A stretch of DNA of 33,757 nucleotides from Pontibacter silvestris (GTDB lineage: Bacteria > Bacteroidota > Bacteroidia > Cytophagales > Hymenobacteraceae). Numbering within the stretch: the first letter of the stretch is position 1; each line of letters begins with the position of its first letter. The stretch covers positions 16,303-50,059 of the forward strand of contig NZ_JAJJWI010000025.1 in the NCBI RefSeq assembly GCF_020907275.1, written 5' to 3'. Of the stretch, positions 17,635 through 25,097 are shown in pieces. Both the position numbers and the translations under genes were made by a program. Under the pieces are notes generated by a model. It saw only the letters and a program-made list of their open reading frames with translations. It was not told where the DNA came from and made no database searches.

Positions 17635-20128
17635 AAAGAAAGAAAGTACAGCAAACAATAACGAGGAAACTCCTAAAGCAATGGCAAAGACTACTAAAGC
17701 TAAAGGCTCAGCAAAGTCTGCTGCCAAGGAAGAGACTGCTCCAGAAGCAACTCTGGGGGGCGCTTCTACAGAGGAAGCAGCACCTAAAAAAGCTACAGGC
17801 AGAACCAGAAAAAAGGCTACGGAAACTTCTGAAGCTGCTTCTGTACAATCCTCTGATGAAGCAGCGGCCACTAAGCCCAAGAGAGGAAGAGCCAAGAAAA
17901 CAGAAGAGGCAAGTCCTGTTGCTGAATCCGAGGCTACTCCTGCTCCAAAGCGGGGCAGATCCCGTAAAACAGTAGCTCCAATGGATGAGTCTACACCAGA
18001 CCCAGAGACAGTTTCATCACCTATAAGTGCCCCTGTTGCTGATGAGTCAGAAAACCCTGCAACAGGTAAAAGAACGGAAGAACAGCCACAGGAAAGTACT
18101 GCGGAAACAACTTATACGGAACAGGTAGAGGCACTGGAAACTGTGCCTGCTATAGAGTCCGGATCTGAAGGAGACAAACAACAAATGGTTTATTACAATA
18201 TTAGCCGCTTTACTGAATTTGATATTTATCTTTTCAGAGAAGGCAGGCACTTTAATTTATATGATAAGTTCGGCTCTCACCTGATGGAGCATGAAGGGCA
18301 GCAGGGTGCATACTTTGCTGTCTGGGCCCCAAATGCAGAACAGGTATCTGTAATGGGAGACTTTAACGGGTGGAACCGAGAAACGCACCAACTACAGGTT
18401 CGCTCTGATGAGTCTGGTATTTGGGAAGGATTTATACCTGGTGTGCAGGCAGGAATGCTTTATAAGTATCATATCAGATCACGCTTTAACTTCTTCCATG
18501 TAGAAAAGAGCGATCCGTTCTCCTTTAGCCGAGAGGTGCCGCCTCAGACAGCCTCTGTTGTTTGTGACCTGAACTATGGTTGGCAGGATAGTACCTGGCT
18601 GAACCAGCGTAAAGAGCTAAATGGGCAGCCGCAACCATATTCTGTTTATGAGCTGCATGCCGGCTCCTGGCGTCGCAAACCAGAGGAAGATAACCGCCCA
18701 CTCACGTATCGTGAACTGGCAGAGGAACTGCCACAGTATGTGCGTGACCTTGGCTTTACACATGTTGAATTTATGCCTGTGATGCACCATCCATTTGGTG
18801 GCTCATGGGGTTACCAGATTACAGGTTACTTTGCCGCCGGAAGTAATCTAGGGTCACCGCAAGACCTGATGTATCTGGTTGAGGCATTGCATCAGCATGG
18901 AGTCGGTGTTATCCTGGATTGGGTGCCTTCACACTTTCCATCAGATGAAAACGGCTTGGTTTATTTTGATGGTACACACCTGTATGAGCACGCAGATCCA
19001 CGCAAAGGCTACCACCCGGACTGGAACAGCTATATCTTTAACTATGGAAGGAATGAAGTACGTTCCTTCCTGATAAGCAATGCCTTATTCTGGTTGGATA
19101 AATACCATGTTGATGGTTTGCGTGTAGATGCAGTTGCTTCTATGCTTTACCTTGACTACAGCCGTAAAGAAGGTGAATGGATACCGAATGAGTACGGAGG
19201 CCGGGAAAATCTGGAGGCCATCACTTTTATCAAGGATTTCAATTATGCTGTGCATGAGCGTTTCCCTGATGTACAGACAATTGCAGAAGAGTCCACAGCA
19301 TGGCCTGGCGTAACTGCTCCAGTTGATCAGGGTGGATTAGGCTTTGACATGAAGTGGATGATGGGCTGGATGCATGATACTTTAGATTATTTCTCGAAGG
19401 ACCCTGTATATCGTAAGCACCACCAGGGAGAGATTACCTTTAGTATGGTATATGCTTTTTCTGAGCGTTTTATGCTGCCGCTTTCTCATGATGAGGTGGT
19501 ATATGGTAAACACTCTCTGATCTATAAAATGCCAGGTGATGAATGGCAGCGATTTGCTAATCTGCGTACATTGTATGGTTATATGTTTGCTCACCCGGGT
19601 GCTAAATTGTTATTTATGGGAGCAGAGATAGCACAGACCAGCGAATGGAACCACGACAGTAGCCTAGAATGGCATTTGTTACAGTATGGGTTCCATAGTG
19701 GAATGCAGGAACTGATACGAGATTTGAACATGTGCTATAGGCAGGAGCAAAGCATGTACACGTACAGCTTTGATGATCGTGGCTTTGAATGGGGAGATTT
19801 TCAGGACGCGCACAACAGTGTCATGAGCTTCCTGCGTAAAGGTAGTGACCCGGAAGAAGTAATGCTTGTTGTCTGTAACTTTACTCCTATGATGCACCAC
19901 CATTACCGTTTAGGTGTGCCAATGGCAGGTAAATGGGTAGAAGTAATAAACACTGACCTTGCCAAATATGGAGGAAGTGATGTGTATAATCTCGAACCGC
20001 CTGTATCGGTGCCAGAACCACTGCACGGTAGAGATTACTCTATAGAGTTACGATTACCTCCGCTGTCAGTAGTTTGGTTAAAATACCAGCGCAATTCAGA
20101 CATGCCTTTTGAGGCTGGGCTTGAGTAA
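17627..20128 (+). CDS. glgB: 1,4-alpha-glucan branching enzyme GlgB with a long charged N-terminal tail
   Basis: GlgB cuts alpha-1,4 chains and reattaches them by alpha-1,6 bonds, branching the glucan made by GlgE. The conserved enzyme starts near M187. CBM48 (about 225-315) contains AVWAPNAEQVSVMGDFNGWN; the GH13_9 barrel has YELHAGSWRR, GLRVDAVASMLYLDYSRKEG with nucleophile D501, TIAEEST with acid/base E554, and LSHDEVVYGKHSL. The core of 647 residues is normal. The first 186 residues are an unusual Ala/Glu/Lys/Thr-rich disordered tail with basic blocks TGRTRKK, PKRGRAKK (84-91) and PKRGRSRK (107-114) that resemble AT-hooks or histone H1 tails. The ATG at 17627 overlaps the treS-mak stop, arguing that the tail is translated. 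An internal ATG at 18185 could give a tail-less form. Confidence 0.94.
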   Translation: MAKKKESTANNNEETPKAMAKTTKAKGSAKSAAKEETAPEATLGGASTEEAAPKKATGRTRKKATETSEAASVQSSDEAAATKPKRGRAKKTEEASPVAESEATPAPKRGRSRKTVAPMDESTPDPETVSSPISAPVADESENPATGKRTEEQPQESTAETTYTEQVEALETVPAIESGSEGDKQQMVYYNISRFTEFDIYLFREGRHFNLYDKFGSHLMEHEGQQGAYFAVWAPNAEQVSVMGDFNGWNRETHQLQVRSDESGIWEGFIPGVQAGMLYKYHIRSRFNFFHVEKSDPFSFSREVPPQTASVVCDLNYGWQDSTWLNQRKELNGQPQPYSVYELHAGSWRRKPEEDNRPLTYRELAEELPQYVRDLGFTHVEFMPVMHHPFGGSWGYQITGYFAAGSNLGSPQDLMYLVEALHQHGVGVILDWVPSHFPSDENGLVYFDGTHLYEHADPRKGYHPDWNSYIFNYGRNEVRSFLISNALFWLDKYHVDGLRVDAVASMLYLDYSRKEGEWIPNEYGGRENLEAITFIKDFNYAVHERFPDVQTIAEESTAWPGVTAPVDQGGLGFDMKWMMGWMHDTLDYFSKDPVYRKHHQGEITFSMVYAFSERFMLPLSHDEVVYGKHSLIYKMPGDEWQRFANLRTLYGYMFAHPGAKLLFMGAEIAQTSEWNHDSSLEWHLLQYGFHSGMQELIRDLNMCYRQEQSMYTYSFDDRGFEWGDFQDAHNSVMSFLRKGSDPEEVMLVVCNFTPMMHHHYRLGVPMAGKWVEVINTDLAKYGGSDVYNLEPPVSVPEPLHGRDYSIELRLPPLSVVWLKYQRNSDMPFEAGLE

Positions 20129-20152
20129 AATTAAAAAAGCTTAATGAATGTG

Positions 20153-20191
20153 AACGGAGCACTGTCTGGCAGGATAGTGTTCCGTTTTTTT
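20153..20191 (+). terminator. Rho-independent terminator after glgB
   Basis: Arms 20153-20166 and 20173-20186 pair over 14 bp with two G-U wobbles. The loop is 6 nt and a run of seven T follows the stem (20185-20191). It begins 25 nt beyond the glgB stop and closes the glgE-treS-glgB operon. Confidence 0.85.
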
Positions 20192-20264
20192 GATAGGCAG
20201 TAGTTTGCTTGGAAAGAGAAAGGAACGGTTAACCATATTGTCCTAACGAGAGAACTATTAAAGG

Positions 20265-20889
20265 TTACTTCCCTTTCCGTAAAGGAAAAAACTTTTTGAA
20301 TGTTGTGCTGCGTTCCGATCCAGAGAGAGCTACATCTGAAACAGAGCGAACATCTTCTACAGAGTAAAACGCTTGTGGGTTATAGTCACGAATAATTCCC
20401 AGCACATGATCGAGTTTCTTTCGCTTTACAATCATGAACAGCAGGTTAACTTTACCGCGTGTGCCACGTGCATCTACACAGGTGAGGCGGTAGCCATGGC
20501 CCGTGAGGCGTTTAATCAGGTTGTCAGCTGGTTCTACCGTAATAACACGTACTACCATTTGCCCTAGAGCCAGTTTCTGCTCAATTTGTAATCCCAGGAA
20601 ATTACCTGTGGCAAAGCCTCCAGCCCAGGTAAGAAGCGAAATTACTTAGATTCTGCATAACCTGTGTAATAGCCACTAACCAGATTAAGACTTCCACGAA
20701 GCCAAGTAAAGGAGCAACCAGCTTATCTCCTCTGGAAACAAACACTATGCGCAAGGTACCTAGAGTGACATCCATGATACGAGCCATAAAGATAAGAATA
20801 GGGATAATCACCCACTCTACAATACGAGGGTCTAGTCCTTCAAAATAGTTCATTGTTTCCTTTGCTTTGCTGGCGCTGTGAGACACCAT
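20265..20889 (-). pseudogene. DUF2179/UPF0316-like (DUF5698) membrane protein gene, frameshifted
   Basis: Two adjacent minus-strand reading frames together make one membrane protein of unknown function. The upstream part (20889 to about 20625) encodes an N-terminus with two or three hydrophobic segments, including WVIIPILIFMARIMDVTLGT and FVEVLIWLVAITQVM. That frame stops soon after SYLGW. The other frame continues with AGGFATGNFLGLQIEQKLALG and then the soluble DUF2179 domain (VVRVITVEPADNLIKRL, YNPQAFYSVEDVR). The break lies at or just before the CCC run at 20624-20626. The locus is 625 nt, one more than a multiple of three; removing one base would give an intact 207-residue product. It is either a real lesion (1-nt insertion, or 2- or 5-nt deletion) or a sequencing error. 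A possible alternative start is the ATG 12 codons downstream. Confidence 0.8.
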
Positions 20890-20970
20890 ATTACTTCTCT
20901 AGCTGTGGTACTGAAAGGATATGGTAGTTTCGCAAAGGCGCCCACAGGTCATATTGATTTATGCTTTTGA

Positions 20971-22080
20971 TTATTTCCCATTAGAATTTTGGGTGGAAAT
21001 CTTTGCTAATTGCTTCACAGCATCTCCGGTAAATTCAGCGCGGGTACGCGGAAGCGATTCAGGGTAATTCTGTTGTATGAACTTAATCATTTTCTCGCGT
21101 ACCAGGCACCTCAGGTCAAACGCAATACTAGAGTTGTTAGCGCTTACCAGGAGCCGCAGCTCCAGTGTTCGTTCTTTGGCTTCTGTAACCTGAAGTACCG
21201 ATACGCGCTTGTCCCAAAGATCCGTTTCAGCAAGAATGCGATCAAACTCTTTGCGAAGGGCATCCAGCGGTATACTATAATCAGTATAAAGGAAAACAGT
21301 ACCGAGTAAGTCGGAGCCGGTGCGGGTCCAGTTCTGGAAAGGTTTTTCAATAAAATAATTAAGTGGGAGTACCAGGCGGCGGCTGTCCCATATCTTTAGA
21401 ACAACATAAGTTAATGTGATTTCTTCTACACGACCCCACTCACCTTCTACTACCAGCACATCATCCAGACGTATGGGTTGTGTAAAAGCTACTTGTAGCC
21501 CTGCCAGTAAGTTTGCAATAGAGCGTTGGGCAGCTAAACCAACTACAATACCAGCCACCCCTGCAGATGTAAGTAAACCAGTTCCAAGAGTTCTGACAGA
21601 CTCAAAGCTGAAAAGAATAAGAGAGATAGCTACAAACACGATTAAGATAACAGCCAGTTTTTTTATAAACTGCACCTGGGTGTACAGCTTTCGCTCTTTA
21701 TAGTTATCTGGCTTTTCTACCTGAAACTTGTCTTTAACTATATCCAGCACAACATTTGTTAGCTGTACCAGAACCCAGGCGAAAGTGGCAATGTTCAGTA
21801 TCTCTGCAACCCGCCTTAGGAAAAAAATAGTACCTGTAGAAAACGGTATGGCCGGAAGAGCCATAGACACAAACAGTAGCGGTATAAAAAGTGACAATGG
21901 CCCGTTAAGGTGTCGGGTAAGTGAACGAATCAGTTGAGGGTCGGTATGCCGGTTGTAAAAATCCAGCAGCTTAAAAACTAGAAACTTAACCAGAATGCCC
22001 AAAAGTATGGCTGCAATGAAAATGGCGATGCCTATAAAAAAATCGTTAAACCGGCTAATATAATCTATTATGTTGTCCAT
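20971..22080 (-). CDS. MscS-family mechanosensitive ion channel
   Basis: A 369-residue inner-membrane channel expected to open under hypo-osmotic membrane tension and release solutes. Hydrophobic segments occur near residues 15-40, 60-78, 95-113 and 142-158, followed by the pore helix and the MscS signature AGIVVGLAAQRSIANLLAG (about 175-194) and the beta domain QPIRLDDVLVVEGEWGRVEEI. WDSRRLVLPLNYF continues the typical cytoplasmic vestibule. I start at the ATG at 22080; a TTG at 22131 would add 17 residues without family support. It diverges from the OtsA-OtsB fusion, so an enzyme making a compatible solute precursor and a solute-release valve share one intergenic region, consistent with osmotic adaptation (inference). 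Confidence 0.92.
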   Translation of the reverse strand: MDNIIDYISRFNDFFIGIAIFIAAILLGILVKFLVFKLLDFYNRHTDPQLIRSLTRHLNGPLSLFIPLLFVSMALPAIPFSTGTIFFLRRVAEILNIATFAWVLVQLTNVVLDIVKDKFQVEKPDNYKERKLYTQVQFIKKLAVILIVFVAISLILFSFESVRTLGTGLLTSAGVAGIVVGLAAQRSIANLLAGLQVAFTQPIRLDDVLVVEGEWGRVEEITLTYVVLKIWDSRRLVLPLNYFIEKPFQNWTRTGSDLLGTVFLYTDYSIPLDALRKEFDRILAETDLWDKRVSVLQVTEAKERTLELRLLVSANNSSIAFDLRCLVREKMIKFIQQNYPESLPRTRAEFTGDAVKQLAKISTQNSNGK

Positions 22081-22427
22081 GTAAATTGCACATTTTTGTT
22101 TAAAAGCAGGTAAAATTAAGTTAGCAGACAAATGCTTTAATAATCATGGAAACGTACCTCAATTTTAAGGTAATGGTTGTAGTTTATCAACTAATTCATC
22201 AGAAAGTTGACTTCAGACGTGTTTTATTACATAAATTTATATAAATTCATAACGTTAGTAACACGTTTACGTAACTGTAGATATAAAATTGTGTCCAACT
22301 TAAAAGATATATCTAACTAAGTTAATAAATATAAAACATACTAGATTCAGACTTTATGGGCAGGACAAATGGACTCCCACTCCAGATGGAATGCTACACG
22401 ACGCCTGAGTAAAAATTACCAAAGCAA
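22081..22427. promoter_or_regulatory. 347-bp divergent intergenic region between the MscS gene and otsA-otsB
   Basis: AT-rich and without a supported gene. It contains a tandem imperfect repeat, ACGTTAGTAAC (22252-22262) followed directly by ACGTTTACGTAAC (22263-22275), which brings three ACGT cores into 24 bp; a fourth lies at 22217-22220. This could be an operator. No promoter consensus was clear enough to call. Confidence 0.4.
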
Positions 22428-24650
22428 ATGGCAAAACTGATCATCGTATCAAATAGACTTCCTGTTAAGCTGCAAGAGAAAGACGGAGAGCTTACTTATA
22501 AAGCGAGTGAGGGTGGATTGGCTACGGGCTTGGGCTCTATCTATAAGAAAAAAGACAACCTTTGGATTGGATGGCCAGGCTTGGTAGTGGATGATCCTGA
22601 TAAACAGAGTAAGATTGTAGAAGACTTAAAGGATGAGAACATGCATCCTGTTTTTTTGACTGAATCTGAAATCAAAGAATTTTACGAGGGCTTTAGCAAT
22701 GAAACGCTGTGGCCTACTTTCCATTATTTTTCGCAGTACGCCATTTATGATCAGGACCTTTGGGAAACTTATGTAGAAGTTAACCAGAAGTACTGCGATG
22801 AAATTGTAAGGCAGGCAGGCCCTGATGACACTATTTGGGTGCATGACTATCAATTGCTGTTGTTGCCTTCCATGTTGCGAGAGAAGCTGCCCGATAGCAC
22901 CATTGGTTTCTTTCAGCATATTCCTTTCCCGTCTTATGAAGTTTTCCGTTTGTTGCCATGGCGTAAACAGATACTGGAAGGCATGCTTGGAGCTGACCTA
23001 GTAGGTTTCCATACATACGATGATATGCGTCACTTCCTGAGTTCGGTAAACCGTATTACTGGGTATGGCAGTATGCATGGGTGGATTTACACCAATACAC
23101 GGTCTTTGTTGGTAGACTCTTTTCCGATGGGCATTGATTATGAAAAATATGCTAGAACGGCTGAACTGGAAGAAGTCAAAAAGAGGGAGCGCATTTACCG
23201 GAACCACATATCTTCAGAGAAAATTATCATTTCTATTGACCGCTTAGACTATTCTAAAGGTATTCCGCAACGCCTGATGGCTTTTGATTTGTTCCTGGAA
23301 AAATATCCTGAGTTTCATGAGAAAGTAACTTTGGTTGTGCAGGTTGTTCCATCAAGAGATACAGTCGATCAGTATAAAGAGCTGAAGGAAGAAATTGAAG
23401 AGCTTGTGGGTCGTATTAACGGTAAGTACAGCACCATGAACTGGAACCCATTGCAGTACTTCTACCGCTCTTATCCGTTGGAGACTATTTCTGCTTTTTA
23501 CCGTATGGCAGATATTGCGCTGGTAACACCCATGCGCGATGGTATGAACCTAGTGTGCAAGGAGTATGTAGCCAGTAGGTATGAGCAGAAAGGTGTATTG
23601 ATTCTGAGCGAAATGGCCGGTGCTTCTAAAGAACTTTCTGATGCCTTACTAATTAACCCGAACGATATTAACCAGATTGTAGAGGCGCTGCACCGGGCTG
23701 TTACTATGCCTGAAGAGGAGCAGAAAGTGCATATGACAAGTATGCAGGATACGCTGAAACGATATAATATTCACCATTGGGTAACTATGTTTATGGACAG
23801 GTTATCTTATGTAAAGATTAAGCAGTTGTCTCTGGCAACAAGCTATCTCGATGAGGCTACTTTCCAGGAGATGAGCGATTCTTACGAATCTGCCAGTTCC
23901 CGCCTGTTTTTCTTAGAGTACGATGGCGGCCTGATAGATTATAAGACGAAGCCTTTGATGGCTCGCCCTGATGATGAATTGATGGAGCTTCTGGAGAACC
24001 TTAGCGGCGACCCTAGAAACAGAGTAGTTGTGATAAGCAGTCGTGAAAAGGCAACCATGCAGGACTGGGTAGGGCATATGAATATCGATATCATAGCTGA
24101 ACATGGAGTCTGGATTAAACAGCGTAATGCTGGCTGGCAAACCGTAGGAAGCATGATAAACGATTGGAAGAACGACATCCGGTTAATCCTGGACCTTTAC
24201 GTGGATCGTACACCAGGTTCTTTCATAGAAGAAAAAGATTATTCACTGGTGTGGCATTATCGTAAAGTAGAAACCGGCTTAGGTGATTTGCGTGCCCGTG
24301 AACTGGTAAGCCACCTTAACTTCCTGGCAACAAACAGTAACCTACAGGTACTGGATGGGCAGATGGCTGTGGAGGTAAAAGCTCAGGAGATAAGTAAAGG
24401 GAAAGCCTCCAGTGTATGGCTGAAGAAGTATCCGCATGAGTTTGTATTGGCTATAGGCGACGATTGGGGCGATGAGGATATCTTCAAAGCAATGCCTCGC
24501 GAAGCTTATACTGTTAAAATCGGTAATGCTTATTCTGTTGCTAAATACCACCTGGATACTTCTGACGAGGCGCGTAACATGCTTAATAAGCTGGTACAAA
24601 ACCATAAAAAGTCAGAGCAGTCTTCCGGAGGAGCTTTAATGACTGGATAA
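22428..24650 (+). CDS. otsA: Trehalose-6-phosphate synthase fused to a degenerate trehalose-phosphatase domain (OtsA-OtsB)
   Basis: Residues 1-470 are a GT20 trehalose-6-phosphate synthase joining UDP-glucose and glucose-6-phosphate. All hallmarks are present: IVSNRLP with R10, GGLATGLGS, VHDYQLLLLP, IDRLDYSKGIPQR with R272 and K277, and MRDGMNLVCKEYVA with D371, N374 and E379. Residues about 485-735 fold like OtsB, a HAD phosphatase, and keep AEHGVWI, WHYRKV, MAVEVKAQEISKGKA and GDD. However, motif I reads LEYDGGL instead of the usual LDYDGTL, so the nucleophile position is E497 and the Thr is G501. Motif II is VISSRE instead of SGR, and motif IV is GDDWGDED (678-684) instead of GDDxTDED. 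I therefore expect synthase activity and doubt phosphatase activity. The frame is intact with normal codon use. A strong terminator follows. Confidence 0.93.
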   Translation: MAKLIIVSNRLPVKLQEKDGELTYKASEGGLATGLGSIYKKKDNLWIGWPGLVVDDPDKQSKIVEDLKDENMHPVFLTESEIKEFYEGFSNETLWPTFHYFSQYAIYDQDLWETYVEVNQKYCDEIVRQAGPDDTIWVHDYQLLLLPSMLREKLPDSTIGFFQHIPFPSYEVFRLLPWRKQILEGMLGADLVGFHTYDDMRHFLSSVNRITGYGSMHGWIYTNTRSLLVDSFPMGIDYEKYARTAELEEVKKRERIYRNHISSEKIIISIDRLDYSKGIPQRLMAFDLFLEKYPEFHEKVTLVVQVVPSRDTVDQYKELKEEIEELVGRINGKYSTMNWNPLQYFYRSYPLETISAFYRMADIALVTPMRDGMNLVCKEYVASRYEQKGVLILSEMAGASKELSDALLINPNDINQIVEALHRAVTMPEEEQKVHMTSMQDTLKRYNIHHWVTMFMDRLSYVKIKQLSLATSYLDEATFQEMSDSYESASSRLFFLEYDGGLIDYKTKPLMARPDDELMELLENLSGDPRNRVVVISSREKATMQDWVGHMNIDIIAEHGVWIKQRNAGWQTVGSMINDWKNDIRLILDLYVDRTPGSFIEEKDYSLVWHYRKVETGLGDLRARELVSHLNFLATNSNLQVLDGQMAVEVKAQEISKGKASSVWLKKYPHEFVLAIGDDWGDEDIFKAMPREAYTVKIGNAYSVAKYHLDTSDEARNMLNKLVQNHKKSEQSSGGALMTG

Positions 24651-24671
24651 TCTGAAGATAAGCTTAAAAAT

Positions 24672-24710
24672 AAAAAAAGCGGTCAGTACATTACACTGAC
24701 CGCTTTTTTT
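24672..24710. terminator. Bidirectional terminator between otsA-otsB and xseB
   Basis: A perfect 16-bp stem (24672-24687 with 24695-24710) and a 7-nt loop. The stem begins with seven A and ends with seven T, so it serves convergent transcripts from both sides. It starts 21 nt after the otsA-otsB stop and lies about 115 nt beyond the xseB stop. Confidence 0.9.
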
Positions 24711-24824
24711 ATGAAGAAAGTGAGTTATGTTAGAGCTGATCTAACATGTGAATGTAATTTATCTTAGCTTAACAAAGGAATTAAAAGGCTTTCTCCCTAA
24801 AAGAACTTTGTACTGTTTTGAGTG

Positions 24825-25097
24825 TCAAAACAAAGAGCCACTCGTTGTCCCTGATTTATTCTCTGCCTGCTTAGGCTTTTGTGGGGCTTCACAGTTTTCT
24901 TCGTTAAATACCTGGTCAATTGCTTTTTCGGCATGACGGAGTTTATCTTTGCAGAGCTTTATCAATTGAGAAGAACGTTGTACCTTTTGTGTTAGCTCAT
25001 CTACATCTACTGCGTCATTTTCAATAGCACGTAAAATTTCTTCCAACTCCTGCGTTGCTTCCCTATAGGTCATGCTGTTTATATCTTTATTCGGCAT
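24825..25097 (-). CDS. xseB: Exodeoxyribonuclease VII small subunit
   Basis: XseB is the small helical subunit of exonuclease VII, which degrades single-stranded DNA in either direction together with XseA. The 90-residue protein has the conserved two-helix pattern MTYREATQELEEILRAIEN then VDELTQKVQRSSQLIKLCKDKLRHAE. The C-terminal 20 residues are charged and variable. I start at the ATG at 25097, which overlaps the xseA stop by 11 nt; a TTG at 25106 is the alternative and adds only three residues. The overlap with xseA implies coupled translation, the usual order for this pair. Confidence 0.93.
   Translation of the reverse strand: MPNKDINSMTYREATQELEEILRAIENDAVDVDELTQKVQRSSQLIKLCKDKLRHAEKAIDQVFNEENCEAPQKPKQAENKSGTTSGSLF

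Noticed and set aside
17278..17895. 205-codon open frame on the minus strand across the treS-mak/glgB junction
   Set aside because: It is the complement of the biased Ala/Lys codons of the GlgB tail and the end of the maltokinase domain. It has no domain and overlaps two well-supported genes.
17670..18000. True AT-hook domains in the GlgB tail
   Set aside because: The classical core is R-G-R-P; here it is RGRA and RGRS, so only the weaker term AT-hook-like is justified.
22081..22131. Upstream TTG start for the MscS-type channel
   Set aside because: The extra 17 residues add nothing typical of the family, and the ATG at 22080 directly precedes the first membrane segment region.
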